Part shown: piece by piece, positions 26,216 through 34,809 of the stretch | How positions within the stretch are numbered: the first letter of the stretch is position 1 | How the letters are laid out: the number at the start of each line of letters is the position of its first letter | NCBI RefSeq assembly: GCF_001423765.1 | Contig: NZ_LMPG01000016.1 | Location: 62,001-126,000 of the forward strand | Source of the DNA: Sphingomonas sp. Leaf343 | Lineage (GTDB): Bacteria > Pseudomonadota > Alphaproteobacteria > Sphingomonadales > Sphingomonadaceae | Direction of reading: 5' to 3' | Length of the DNA stretch: 64,000 nt | Notes under the pieces: generated by a model | Database searches by the model: none | The model's input: only the letters and a program-made list of their open reading frames with translations | Told to the model about the DNA's origin: nothing | Made by a program: the position numbers and the translations under genes

Positions 26216-26730
26216 CACGACACCTTGGGCAGGCCGCGGCTGGCAGCGACGCCCGCGGCGAGGGATTCGAGAACGGCGCGCAGTTCGGGATCGGCGATCG
26301 CCTTGATCCCCTCGCCCATCTCGACCGGCACCGGCCTCAGCGACGGCGGTGCGGTGCGGCGGGGGGCGGGGGCGATGACCTCGCCCTGCCGGATCTGCAC
26401 GCGCGCGACGGCGGCGTGGCCGAAGAAGCGGTTCACCCGCTCGATGATCTCCGGCACGACATGCTGCAGCATCACCGCATGTGCGCCTTTCACGGTCAGT
26501 GTGAGCGTACCGTCCTGCTTCTTGCCGACCGGAAAGCGGATCGACTCGGGCGCAGAGGCGGAGGCGAGCCGTTCGCCGACGATCTCCGGCCAGCGGCTGA
26601 CGATCGACGACTGGACGAAGCCGAACTTGCGGAACGCGGCACCGCCGATGTCCGGCAACAGCTCGGACACCGCACGCGACCGGTTCGACCGCACGAGTTC
26701 TGGTTTGGGGGCGCGGATGCGCTTGCTCAT
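26215..26730 (-). CDS. DUF721/DciA-like protein
   Basis: A 171-residue protein matching the DUF721 family, some members of which (DciA) load the replicative helicase DnaB. The conserved domain spans about residues 20-120 (SRWPEIVGERLASASAPESI and the beta-hairpin TLTLTVKGAHAVMLQ). I use ATG 26730 (SKRIRAPKPELVRSNRSRAV); 26742 is possible. The gene lies head-to-head with mutY, with only about 26 bp between starts. Confidence 0.82.
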   Translation of the reverse strand: MSKRIRAPKPELVRSNRSRAVSELLPDIGGAAFRKFGFVQSSIVSRWPEIVGERLASASAPESIRFPVGKKQDGTLTLTVKGAHAVMLQHVVPEIIERVNRFFGHAAVARVQIRQGEVIAPAPRRTAPPSLRPVPVEMGEGIKAIADPELRAVLESLAAGVAASRGLPKVS

Positions 26731-26756
26731 GTCCGCCGCCATGCCATAGCGATCCG

Positions 26757-27848
26757 GTGGACGCAAAGCGCAGTTCGATCTCCGAAAACCTTCTGGCGTG
26801 GTACGATGTGCACGCCCGCATCCTGCCGTGGCGCGCGCTGCCGGGCGAGGCGCCCGACCCTTACCGCGTCTGGCTTTCGGAGGTGATGCTGCAACAGACG
26901 ACGGTCGCCGCGGTCCGCCCCCGATTCGCGGCGTGGGTGGCGCGCTGGCCGGACTTCGCCAGCCTCGCGGCGGCCGACGAGGCGGACGTGATGGCGGCGT
27001 GGGCCGGCCTTGGCTATTATGCCCGCGCGCGCAATCTGGTGAAGGCGGCGAAGGCCGTCGTCGCGGATCATGGCGGTGCGTTTCCGGGCACGGAGGCACA
27101 ACTCCGCACGCTGCCCGGCCTCGGCGCGTACACCGCCGCCGCGGTCGCTGCGATCGCGTTCGGGGAGCGGGCGGTGGTGGTCGATGCCAATGTCGAGCGC
27201 GTCGTCGCGCGGCTGTTCGCGATCGAGACGCCGCTGCCCGCCGCCCGTCCGGCGATCCGCGCCGCCGCCGACACGATCACGCCCGACGCGCGCGCCGGCG
27301 ATTTCGCGCAGGCGATGATGGATCTCGGCTCCGGCCTGTGCACCGTGCGCGCGCCGAAATGCCTGCTCTGCCCGCTCCGAGACGATTGCGCCGGCTTCGC
27401 GCAAGGGCAGCCGGAGCGCCTGCCGGTGAAAGCCGCCAGACGCGCGCGTCCCCGGAAATACGGCACGATCTTCTGGCTGGAACAGGGGGGCGACATCCGC
27501 CTCGTCCGGCGTCCGCCCAAGGGGCTGCTCGGCGGAATGCGCGCGTTGCCGACCGGGCCGTGGTCGACCGAGCGTCCGGCCCTGGCCGACCCGCCGGCGG
27601 TCACCGACTGGCGGATACTGCCGGTGACGATTAGCCACGGTTTCACGCACTTCGATCTGGAATTGGCGCTGGCAGTCGGCGTCGGGGAGGCGCAGGAAGA
27701 CGGCGAGTGGTGGCCGATCGCCGATCTGTCGGCGGCGGGCCTGCCCACCCTGTTCGCCAAGGCCGCGGAGGCGGTCATCGAGTCTACGTCCGCGGAGGCG
27801 GTCATCGAATCAAAGGCCGCGGAGGCGGTCATCGGGAGAGAGATATGA
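26757..27848 (+). CDS. mutY: A/G-specific adenine DNA glycosylase MutY
   Basis: A 363-residue base-excision enzyme that removes adenine opposite 8-oxoguanine. It has the HhH-GPD core (LPGLGAYTAAAVAAIAFGE and catalytic Asp in VVVDANVERVVAR), the four-Cys iron-sulfur loop C-X6-C-X2-C-X5-C (CTVRAPKCLLCPLRDDC), and a C-terminal Nudix-like 8-oxoG recognition domain. It begins with GTG at 26757. The last 25 residues consist of three imperfect AEAVIES repeats unrelated to the family. The stop overlaps the next gene by 4 nt. Confidence 0.96.
   Translation: MDAKRSSISENLLAWYDVHARILPWRALPGEAPDPYRVWLSEVMLQQTTVAAVRPRFAAWVARWPDFASLAAADEADVMAAWAGLGYYARARNLVKAAKAVVADHGGAFPGTEAQLRTLPGLGAYTAAAVAAIAFGERAVVVDANVERVVARLFAIETPLPAARPAIRAAADTITPDARAGDFAQAMMDLGSGLCTVRAPKCLLCPLRDDCAGFAQGQPERLPVKAARRARPRKYGTIFWLEQGGDIRLVRRPPKGLLGGMRALPTGPWSTERPALADPPAVTDWRILPVTISHGFTHFDLELALAVGVGEAQEDGEWWPIADLSAAGLPTLFAKAAEAVIESTSAEAVIESKAAEAVIGREI
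27762..27840 (+). repeat. 27-bp tandem repeat at the mutY 3' end
   Basis: Three head-to-tail copies starting at 27762, 27789 and 27816 share the core CCGCGGAGGCGGTCATCG. The period of 27 keeps the reading frame and encodes the AEAVIES repeats at the MutY C-terminus. Confidence 0.85.
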
Positions 27849-29155
27849 AGACCTGGCTGCTGCTGCCGTTGATTGCCTTGTCCGCCCCATCCACCGCGCA
27901 GATCGCCGCACCGCAGTCGACGCCCGGTTCGTCGGCGCCTGCGCAACCGGCCGGCCGCACGCTGCTGACCGCGACGCAGGCGCTGTTCGACGGATATATC
28001 CGCGACGACAAGATGCCCGGCATCGTCGGTGCGTTCGGGGTCGGCGATCGTCCGCCCGTCTATGTGCAGGCCGGTCGCGTCGCCGACGAACCGACCGCCC
28101 ATGCCGCCGATCCGCAGGCGCTCTGGCGCATCTATTCCATGACCAAGCCGGTCACCGGCATGGCGGCGATGCTGCTGATCGAGGACGGCAAGCTCAAGCT
28201 CGACGATCCCGTCTCGAAGTACATCCCCGCCTTCGCGAAGATGCGCGTCCTGACCAATCCGCAGGCCAGTCTCGACTCGAAGCCCGCGACGACGCCGATG
28301 ACGATCCGCCATCTGCTGACGCACACCGCCGGCCTCAGCTATTCGATCGTCGCGAAGGGGCCGCTGCTCGCCGAATATGAGCGGCTTGGCCTGTTGCCGC
28401 TGGAGGTCAATGCGGCGGCGGAAGAGAAGATGAAGCTGGTCCGTCCGAAATCGCTGGAGGAGTTCGCGAATCGCGTGGCGACGGTGCCGCTGATCGCGGA
28501 GCCCGGCACGGTGTGGAGCTATTCGATCGGCCTCGACGTGCTCGGCCGCGTCATCGAGGTCGCCAGCGGGATGCCCTTCGACCGCTTCCTCCAGACGCGC
28601 ATCTTCGCGCCGCTGAAGATGACGTCGACCGGCTTCTACGCGCCGACCCGCGACCGTGCGCGCCTCGCCACCAACTACACGATCGTCGGGCAGCAGCGCG
28701 TGCCGCTCGATCCCGGCGCGACCTCGATCTACCTGTCGCCGCCAAGCTTTCCTTACGGCGGTGCGGGCCTCGTCTCGTCGGCGCAAGACTATGATCGGTT
28801 CCTGCACATGATTGCGGCCCGCGGCACGGTCGACGGCGTGCAGGTGATGAAGCCGGAGACGGTGGCGCTCGCCACCTCCAACCTGTTGCCGGCGGGTGTC
28901 TTCTTCGAGGGCGATCAGGGTTACGGCGCGGGCGGATCGGTGCGGCTGACCGACAAGCCGGGCGGCTCGTCCAAGGGCACCTATGCCTGGGGCGGTGCGG
29001 CGGGCACGCTGGCATGGGTCGATCCGGCCCGCAATTTCCGCGCGACGGTGATGGTCAATTACTTCCCCGGCACCGCCTATCCGCTGGCGGACGATGTCGG
29101 GCGCGCGCTGTTGCAGGACATGCAGCGGCTCCACGGCGGCAATCCGCCGCGGTGA
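27845..29155 (+). CDS. Serine hydrolase, beta-lactamase/esterase family
   Basis: A 436-residue exported protein (signal LLLPLIALSAPSTAQ) of the class C beta-lactamase/penicillin-binding fold. The nucleophile motif SxxK is in IYSMTKPVTG, and the second motif Y-x-x is YSIGLDVLG. It may be an esterase or peptidase rather than a true beta-lactamase. ATG 27845 overlaps the mutY stop (ATATGA), implying coupling; nudC follows within about 12 bp. Confidence 0.88.
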   Translation: MKTWLLLPLIALSAPSTAQIAAPQSTPGSSAPAQPAGRTLLTATQALFDGYIRDDKMPGIVGAFGVGDRPPVYVQAGRVADEPTAHAADPQALWRIYSMTKPVTGMAAMLLIEDGKLKLDDPVSKYIPAFAKMRVLTNPQASLDSKPATTPMTIRHLLTHTAGLSYSIVAKGPLLAEYERLGLLPLEVNAAAEEKMKLVRPKSLEEFANRVATVPLIAEPGTVWSYSIGLDVLGRVIEVASGMPFDRFLQTRIFAPLKMTSTGFYAPTRDRARLATNYTIVGQQRVPLDPGATSIYLSPPSFPYGGAGLVSSAQDYDRFLHMIAARGTVDGVQVMKPETVALATSNLLPAGVFFEGDQGYGAGGSVRLTDKPGGSSKGTYAWGGAAGTLAWVDPARNFRATVMVNYFPGTAYPLADDVGRALLQDMQRLHGGNPPR

Positions 29156-29166
29156 GCGATCGGGTG

Positions 29167-30039
29167 ATGACGAAGATGATCGGCTTCACCGGCGGCCCGC
29201 TGGATCGGGGCGACGCGCTGCGCCACGATATCGATGCGCTGGCGGCGGCGAAAGCCGATCCGCGGGCGCGGCTGCTGATGCTGGAGGGATATACGCCGGC
29301 CTATGACGGCGATCGTCTCGCCTGGACAGCGCTGCCGCCGGACGGTGCGGAACTGGCGCTGCTCGGCCTCGATCGCTACGGCGTCCCGCATTTCGCGACG
29401 ATCACCGGCGAACGCGCGCAGGGTCGCTCGTTCGACCTGATCGCCACGCTGCACGACCTCGTACCCGGAGAGGCGGCGACCTATGCCGGCGCACGGTCGC
29501 TGCTCGACTGGCACGCGCGGCACGGCTTCTGCGCGAATTGCGGATCGCCGACCGCCATTTTCCGCGCCGGCTGGGGCCGCGGCTGCCCGGCTTGCGGAAC
29601 GGAGCATTTCCCTCGCGTCGACCCCGTCGTCATCATGATCGCGGAGCATGACGACCGCGCCTTGCTGGGGCGCCAGCCGGCGTTTCCACCCGGCCGCTAC
29701 TCTGCGCTGGCGGGGTTCCTCGAACCCGGCGAATCGATCGAGGAAGCCGTCGCGCGCGAAATCGGCGAGGAAGCGGGCATCGCCGTCACCGACGTGCGGT
29801 ATGTCGCCAGTCAGCCCTGGCCGTTTCCGTCATCGCTGATGATCGCCTGCACCGCCCGCGCACTGGACGACCGCATCACGCTCGACACCAACGAGCTGGA
29901 GGACGCGATCTGGGTGTCGCGAGGCGAGGTCCGTGCGGTCCTCGCCGGGGAGAAGGGGCCGTTTCTTGCACCGCCGGCCTATGCGATCGCCCATACGTTG
30001 CTGTCGGCGTGGGCAGAGGCGACACCCGCGGGGTCGTAA
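29167..30039 (+). CDS. nudC: NAD(H) diphosphatase NudC
   Basis: A 290-residue Nudix hydrolase that cleaves NADH and can remove NAD caps from RNA. A four-Cys zinc ribbon (CANC...CPAC) sits near residues 120-140. The Nudix box is GFLEPGESIEEAVAREIGEE, and the family-specific SQPWPFPSSLM follows. The in-frame GTG at 29152 overlaps the upstream stop (GTGA) and is a credible alternative start. Confidence 0.95.
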   Translation: MTKMIGFTGGPLDRGDALRHDIDALAAAKADPRARLLMLEGYTPAYDGDRLAWTALPPDGAELALLGLDRYGVPHFATITGERAQGRSFDLIATLHDLVPGEAATYAGARSLLDWHARHGFCANCGSPTAIFRAGWGRGCPACGTEHFPRVDPVVIMIAEHDDRALLGRQPAFPPGRYSALAGFLEPGESIEEAVAREIGEEAGIAVTDVRYVASQPWPFPSSLMIACTARALDDRITLDTNELEDAIWVSRGEVRAVLAGEKGPFLAPPAYAIAHTLLSAWAEATPAGS

Positions 30040-30040
30040 T

Positions 30041-30063
30041 TCTACGATTGTTGCAAACGTAGA
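30041..30063. promoter_or_regulatory. Small inverted repeat after nudC
   Basis: TCTACG (30041-30046) and CGTAGA (30058-30063) flank an 11-nt AT-rich centre, one base past the nudC stop. It may be a weak terminator or protein site. Confidence 0.25.
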
Positions 30064-30110
30064 GGCGTAAACCGTCACTGGGCATGCGGCTCTGAACCGC
30101 CATTCGCCCA

Positions 30111-30407
30111 TCACGCCGTGTCGTAGCGACCTTCTTTGCTCTCGATGCTGATCTGCATCTGCTCCAGCAGGGCCAGCGATCGGCGCAGCACCGTCTTCGA
30201 CTCCTTGTTCTCGCTGGCGCTTTCCTCCTTCACCTCGCTCGCGCTCTCGATCGCCTCGATCGCCTGCGCCTTGGTCAGCGCGCCATTGTCGATCAGGCTG
30301 TGGATCAGGCTCTCGATCAACAGCAGCGCCGCCTGACCCTGCGCGTCGGGTCTGGGATTGGCGTCGTGCTGGAAGGAGGAATCTTCGGAGGAGTTCGGGT
30401 TCGACAT
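30111..30407 (-). CDS. Small conserved-type hypothetical protein
   Basis: A 98-residue soluble protein I do not recognise. The N-terminus is polar and Asn/Ser-rich. Residues 25-50 form an amphipathic helix (QAALLLIESLIHSLIDNGAL). The remainder is acidic/charged helix, Glu/Lys/Ser-rich. No signal peptide or membrane span. ATG 30407 gives the most natural start. It lies 84 bp downstream of pheA on the same strand and may be co-transcribed. Confidence 0.65.
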   Translation of the reverse strand: MSNPNSSEDSSFQHDANPRPDAQGQAALLLIESLIHSLIDNGALTKAQAIEAIESASEVKEESASENKESKTVLRRSLALLEQMQISIESKEGRYDTA

Positions 30408-30491
30408 GCTCGTCTCTGGTTCGGACCACATTGATAATGCGGGAAGAACACCGAAGTTGCGTGACCGTCAAGCAAGCCGGCGAGTGGGCCG

Positions 30492-31382
30492 TCAGCCGCG
30501 GGCGCGGGCCTGTCGATAGGTGCCCAGCACGCGCAGCCATTTGCTGTGGAAACCCAGCTCCTCGATCGCGTGATCGAAATTCGCATCGCCCGGCCGCCCG
30601 TCGACATCGGCCATGAACTCGGTCGCGGCGAAGCTGCCGCCGCGCTGATAGCTTTCCAGCTTGGTCATGTTGACGCCGTTGGTCGCGAAGCCGCCCATCG
30701 CCTTGTACAGCGCGGCGGGCACGTTCTTCACCTCGAAGATCAGCGTCGTCATCCACGGACCCTCGCCGCTCGCCGGCCGCCCGCCCCGTGCCAGCGTCAC
30801 GAACCGGGTCATATTGTGGTCGGCATCGGCGATGTCGGTCGCCAGCAATCCCAGCCCGTACAGCGCGGCGGCGGCGGGCGGGGCGAGCGCGGCGACCGTA
30901 GCATCGCCCAGTTCCGCGACGCGGGCCGCCGCGCCGGCAGTGTCGGGATAGGCGATCGGTTCGATCCGCCGCGCCTTCAGCCAGTGGCGGCACTGGCCCA
31001 GCGCCTGCGGATGGCTCATCGCCTGACGAATATCGTCGATCGGCCCCAGCGCCATCAGCGCGTGGCGGATCGGCAGGAAATGCTCGCCGGTGATGACCAG
31101 CCCCGATTCGGGCAGCAGGAAGTGCATGTCGGCGACGCGGCCGTGCAGCGAATTCTCGATCGGGATGACGGCGCAGTCGGCGCGTCCCTCCTTCACCGCA
31201 TCGATCGCATCGGCGAAATCGAAGCAGGGCAGCGGTAGCCCCTCCGGGAACGCCTGCACCGCGGCGACATGGCTGTTGGCACCGGGTGCGCCCTGGAAGG
31301 CGACGGCACGTTCGGGTTCGGCGGCGGCGGCGGCGGTCATCGCCGCGACCAGCGCTTCGGCGGGGGCGGCGAAACTCTGCAT
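30492..31382 (-). CDS. pheA: Prephenate dehydratase
   Basis: A 296-residue stand-alone dehydratase (no chorismate mutase domain) for phenylalanine synthesis. The catalytic domain begins near residue 24 (VAFQGAPGANSHVAAVQAF), and the diagnostic TRF is in NMTRFVTLARGG. A C-terminal ACT domain (TLIFEVKNVPAALYKAMGGF, then the Phe-binding ESY region) should give feedback inhibition. Confidence 0.95.
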   Translation of the reverse strand: MQSFAAPAEALVAAMTAAAAAEPERAVAFQGAPGANSHVAAVQAFPEGLPLPCFDFADAIDAVKEGRADCAVIPIENSLHGRVADMHFLLPESGLVITGEHFLPIRHALMALGPIDDIRQAMSHPQALGQCRHWLKARRIEPIAYPDTAGAAARVAELGDATVAALAPPAAAALYGLGLLATDIADADHNMTRFVTLARGGRPASGEGPWMTTLIFEVKNVPAALYKAMGGFATNGVNMTKLESYQRGGSFAATEFMADVDGRPGDANFDHAIEELGFHSKWLRVLGTYRQARARG

Positions 31383-31481
31383 GGGCGCTGGCGTTAGGCT
31401 GGCAGGGGGCTTGCGATCAAGCGCCGCTTGCGGTCCGAGCTAGGCTTTCCTAAGGACGACCCAAATATTCTGGGGCAAAAG

Positions 31482-32189
31482 ATGGACCTGAAGACCAACA
31501 CGATCGCGGGATGGGCGCTGGGCGCAGGCATCGTCGCGCTCGGCTCGGCGATCGTCGGCAACATGCTGTTCGAGGGGCATCGCCCGGAAAAGATGGGCTA
31601 CGCGATCGAGGGCGTCGAGGAAGCGGGCGGCGGCGAGGCCGCGGCGGTGCCGATCGCGTCGCTGCTGCCGACCGCCGATGCCGCCAAGGGCGCGGAAGTG
31701 TTCAAGAAGTGCGCCGCATGCCACACCATCAACCAGGGCGGCGCGAACGGGGTCGGCCCGAACCTGTACGCCACGATGGGCGAGGCGATCGCGCAGGGTA
31801 AGGGCGGCTTCGCCTTCTCCGACGCGCTGAAGTCGGTCGGTGGCAAATGGGATTTCGACAAGATGAACGCGTGGCTGACCAGCCCGCGCAAGTTTGCCAA
31901 CGGTACCAAGATGACTTTCGCGGGTCTCGGCAACGCGCAGGACCGCGCGAACGTGATCCTGTACCTGAACCAGCAGGGATCGAACCTGCCGCTGCCCGCC
32001 GCGCCCGCGGCAGGTGCGGCTGCGCCCGGTGCCGCTCCGGCGGAAGGCGATGTCGCGCCCAAGGGTGAGAATGCCGAGGAAGTCGGCGCGCGCGGCAACA
32101 CCGCAGACATCGGCAATACCGGCACGCCGGCCAGCGGTGCCCCGTCGATCGATCCGGAAGCGGCTCGCAAGGGCGCACGGACGGAATAA
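31482..32189 (+). CDS. Membrane-anchored cytochrome c (CycM-like)
   Basis: A 235-residue c-type cytochrome. An uncleaved signal-anchor (NTIAGWALGAGIVALGSAI) is followed by a class I haem domain with CAACH near residue 85 and the axial Met in GTKMTFAGL near 145. It matches membrane-bound cytochrome c552-type carriers between bc1 and oxidase. The last 65 residues are a Pro/Ala/Gly-rich acidic tail not needed for haem binding. It has its own strong terminator. Confidence 0.9.
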   Translation: MDLKTNTIAGWALGAGIVALGSAIVGNMLFEGHRPEKMGYAIEGVEEAGGGEAAAVPIASLLPTADAAKGAEVFKKCAACHTINQGGANGVGPNLYATMGEAIAQGKGGFAFSDALKSVGGKWDFDKMNAWLTSPRKFANGTKMTFAGLGNAQDRANVILYLNQQGSNLPLPAAPAAGAAAPGAAPAEGDVAPKGENAEEVGARGNTADIGNTGTPASGAPSIDPEAARKGARTE

Positions 32190-32198
32190 CCGGTCGCT

Positions 32199-32256
32199 CC
32201 CGAACATGACGAAGGCGCGCCTACCGGTCGGTGGGCGCGCCTTCGTCATGTTCGGG
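32199..32256. terminator. Perfect 23-bp hairpin terminator
   Basis: Bases 32199-32221 and 32234-32256 are exact reverse complements, separated by a 12-nt loop, 10 bp after the cytochrome stop. With no neighbouring T-run it is still the strongest stem in the window and could serve both strands. Confidence 0.85.
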
Positions 32257-32359
32257 GTGGCGCTGTTCTAAACGCAGCCAATGGTTTGGTGGACCGTGCT
32301 ACCGCGAAGAAGGGCCGGGACCGGATCACGTCGAAACGTCGCGTCGGACCAAACCCGGC

Positions 32360-33247
32360 CTAAGCTTTCGCGGCGTCTTCCTGACGCGCGCGCTCCTCGT
32401 AGAAGTTGCGGACCACGTCCCACGCCTCTTCGGCGGTCTCCACATAGGTGAAGATCGACAGGTCGCGCTCCGACACGACGCCTTCCTCGACCAGCGCGTC
32501 GAAGTTCACGACCTTCTCCCAGAATGCGCGGCCGACCAGCAGCACAGGGATCGGCGCGATCTTGCCGGTCTGGATCAGCGTCAGCAGCTCGAACAGCTCG
32601 TCGAAGGTCCCGAACCCGCCCGGAAATGCCGCCAGCGCGCGGGCATGCAGCAGGAAGTGCATCTTGCGCAGGGCGAAATAGTGGAACTGGAGCGACAGGG
32701 CGGGGGTGACATAGGGGTTCGGTGCCTGCTCGTGCGGCAGGACGATATTCAGCCCGACCGACTCGGCGCCGACATCGTGGGCGCCGCGATTGGCGGCTTC
32801 CATGATCGACGGTCCGCCACCCGAGCATACGACGAAGTGCCGCCGCCCCGCCTCGTCGCGCGGCAGCCGGCTGGTGATCTGCGCCAACTCGCGCGCCATG
32901 TCGTAATAGCGACTCTTGTCGACCAGCCGCTCGGCGATCTTCCGGCTCTTGTCGTCGGTCGCCATGTCCAGCATCGCCTGCGCCTTGGCCGGCTCCGGGA
33001 TGCGCGCCGATCCGTAGAAGACGAAGGTGGAGGCGATCTTTGCCTCCTCGAACAGCAATTGCGCCTTCAGCAGTTCGAGCTGAAAGCGCACCGGGCGAAG
33101 GTCCTCGCGCAACAGGAAGTCCATGTCCTGGAACGCGAGTTTATAGGCGGGGCTCTGCGTCTGCGGCGTGTGGACGACGGCTTCGGCGCTCTCCGCATCC
33201 TGCTTGGCACGGGGGAAGACGCGGGACGGTACGCGGGTATCGGTCAT
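32360..33247 (-). CDS. LOG family protein (nucleotide phosphoribohydrolase-like)
   Basis: A 295-residue Rossmann-fold protein of the LOG/TIGR00730 group, whose members cleave nucleoside 5'-monophosphates to base and ribose phosphate. Key motifs are VFYGSARIPE, SGGGPSIMEAANRGA and PGGFGTFDELFE. It has an N-terminal helical extension of about 70 residues typical of the longer, type II proteins. Its real substrate in bacteria is unclear. Confidence 0.92.
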   Translation of the reverse strand: MTDTRVPSRVFPRAKQDAESAEAVVHTPQTQSPAYKLAFQDMDFLLREDLRPVRFQLELLKAQLLFEEAKIASTFVFYGSARIPEPAKAQAMLDMATDDKSRKIAERLVDKSRYYDMARELAQITSRLPRDEAGRRHFVVCSGGGPSIMEAANRGAHDVGAESVGLNIVLPHEQAPNPYVTPALSLQFHYFALRKMHFLLHARALAAFPGGFGTFDELFELLTLIQTGKIAPIPVLLVGRAFWEKVVNFDALVEEGVVSERDLSIFTYVETAEEAWDVVRNFYEERARQEDAAKA

Positions 33248-33256
33248 CGCCTGCGA

Positions 33257-33895
33257 TTAGCGGCAGAAGCGCGCGCCGTCATCCTCCAGATGCAGATGGT
33301 TGGCATGCGCGGCGTTGTAATCGGGGGACAACACCGTGCCGAACCGCCGGCAGGCGGATGCCCGCATCTGGCGCAGATAGTTGCGCGTGACCTCGTCGGC
33401 GGAGTTCCAGTCGCGCAGCACGCTGATCCGCCGCCCGTCCTTCAGCACGAAGCTGCCGACATCCACCGCATTGGCGATGGCATGCCCGGATCGCCGGTCG
33501 CCGCCACGCGTGGAGCCGACGACGTTGCGGCAGGCATAGGTGCCCATGCCCTCGACGCGCACCAGTTCCGACCCGAGCATCTGGTATGCGCCGGGGGCGA
33601 CCGCATTCCTGATCCAGCCGGCAAAGGCGCGCGCGGTGCCGCAGCGCATGGCGGTGATCCCGGTCACGGGCACGCCGATGTCGGTCAACTGCACCGCCCC
33701 GAACACCCCACATCCCTTGCCGTAATCCTTGTCCGGTAGGACACGGAAATCGACGCCCTCGCGGCGCAGATCGACGAGGCATTGCGCCGTTTCCCGTGTC
33801 GAGGGCCGCGACGGTTCGCGTGCCGGCCCCGGCCGTTCCGTCCGCCCGCATGCGGCGACCAGCAGGAGCGGGATGAGAGCGGCGATCCGGAACAC
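33257..33895 (-). CDS. Extensin-like family lipoprotein
   Basis: A 212-residue protein with a lipoprotein signal (LIPLLLVAACG, Cys near 16). The rest matches the extensin-like C-terminal family: GCGVFGAVQLTDIGVPVTG, a Cys-containing core (AMRCGTARAFAGWI), and metal-site-like GHAIANAVDVG and HANHLHLEDDG. The fold resembles D-Ala-D-Ala peptidases, so a cell-wall role is likely but not shown. It lies 9 bp upstream of the LOG gene on the same strand. Confidence 0.87.
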   Translation of the reverse strand: MFRIAALIPLLLVAACGRTERPGPAREPSRPSTRETAQCLVDLRREGVDFRVLPDKDYGKGCGVFGAVQLTDIGVPVTGITAMRCGTARAFAGWIRNAVAPGAYQMLGSELVRVEGMGTYACRNVVGSTRGGDRRSGHAIANAVDVGSFVLKDGRRISVLRDWNSADEVTRNYLRQMRASACRRFGTVLSPDYNAAHANHLHLEDDGARFCR

Positions 33896-33998
33896 GCCAC
33901 CCGTGTCGCCGTCCCGGCCGCGCTTGTCACCTGCTTTGAGGTCGATGGCGGTTGCGCAGTGGTGCGACGAAGAGGCGTTCGCGCATAAATATGAAACT

Positions 33999-34026
33999 GC
34001 GGAGGCAAGTCGCCTCGCGCCTCCGC
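33999..34026. terminator. Terminator after the XRE regulator
   Basis: GCGGAGGC (33999-34006) pairs with GCCTCCGC (34019-34026) around a 12-nt loop, 4 bp past the XRE stop on the minus strand. Confidence 0.6.
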
Positions 34027-34030
34027 GCGA

Positions 34031-34240
34031 TCAATCCTCGGCAATGTGCGCCAGCAGGTCGCCCGGTTGACAGTCCAGCGCCCTGCAGATCGCCTCCAGC
34101 GTGGAAAAGCGGATCGCCTTCGCCTTGCCCGTCTTCAGGATCGACAGGTTGGCGAGCGTCAGGTCGACCTTCCCCGCCAGTTCGGTCAGCGACATGCGGC
34201 GGTCGAGCAACAGCCGGTCGAGATGGACGACGACCGCCAT
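34031..34240 (-). CDS. Small XRE-family regulator (YozG-like)
   Basis: A 69-residue Cro/C1-type helix-turn-helix protein (MSLTELAGKVDLTLANLSIL, then FSTLEAICRALDCQPGDLL) with no other domain. Its ATG overlaps the stop of the DUF2975 gene by 1 nt (TGATG). Paired DUF2975/XRE genes occur in many bacteria, and the regulator probably controls its own operon. Confidence 0.9.
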   Translation of the reverse strand: MAVVVHLDRLLLDRRMSLTELAGKVDLTLANLSILKTGKAKAIRFSTLEAICRALDCQPGDLLAHIAED

Positions 34241-34749
34241 CAGATCGTTCCCTCGTTTTCCTCGCGCAGCCTTGCCCCTTCGCGGAACACTTCCGCCAGA
34301 ACCAGCGTCAGCAGCAGCGCGAATACCCCGCCGCCGCCGAGCGGCTCGACCATGCCGAGCGCCGATGCCGGCAGGACGAAAGGTAAAAACATCTGCGCCG
34401 CATAGGCGGTCGCGATGATGCCGGCGATGATGTGCAGTCGTCGGACATTGGCAGGCGTGAAGGGATCGCCCGCCATCGTGCTGCGCAGCATGGCGATCAG
34501 CGGCAGCAATGCGCCGGCAGCTAGCGCCAGCGCCAGAATCATGACCCCGATCAACGCCGGGGCAGCGCCCGGTTGCCGGAGGTCGATCGCCGCCGAACGG
34601 ACATGGACGGTTCCGAACAGGCCGGGTGCGACCCGGTCCCCGACCACGATGACGATCGAGGCGATAATGATGACGGCGACAAAACACAGGACCGCTATCA
34701 ACAGGCTATACAGCAAGCCGCTGAGACAATGGGTGAAACGGGTAGCCAT
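34240..34749 (-). CDS. DUF2975 membrane protein
   Basis: A 169-residue protein with four hydrophobic spans (LLYSLLIAVLCFVAVIIIAS; ALIGVMILALALAAGALLPL; LHIIAGIIATAYAAQMF; LGGGGVFALLLTLVLAEVF), matching DUF2975. Function unknown. ATG 34749 is preferred to the upstream TTG because GGGAG precedes it. First gene of a two-gene operon with the XRE regulator, and possibly the membrane partner that modulates it. Confidence 0.85.
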   Translation of the reverse strand: MATRFTHCLSGLLYSLLIAVLCFVAVIIIASIVIVVGDRVAPGLFGTVHVRSAAIDLRQPGAAPALIGVMILALALAAGALLPLIAMLRSTMAGDPFTPANVRRLHIIAGIIATAYAAQMFLPFVLPASALGMVEPLGGGGVFALLLTLVLAEVFREGARLREENEGTI

Positions 34750-34794
34750 CAATAATCTCCCTCTCTGCGGATAGATTGAATATCGATATAGATA

Positions 34795-34809
34795 TATTGA
34801 TTGTCAATA
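34795..34809. promoter_or_regulatory. AT-rich promoter/operator of the DUF2975-XRE operon
   Basis: TATTGA-TTG-TCAATA is a perfect 6-bp inverted repeat in an unusually AT-rich stretch (about 34770-34835) that also holds TATCGATA (34781-34788). It lies about 46 bp upstream of the DUF2975 start. A site for the XRE regulator is the simplest reading, but this is inference. Confidence 0.5.

Noticed and set aside
27762..27840. CRISPR array
   Set aside because: Three units of 27 bp with no spacers of independent sequence; it is an in-frame tandem repeat of coding DNA.
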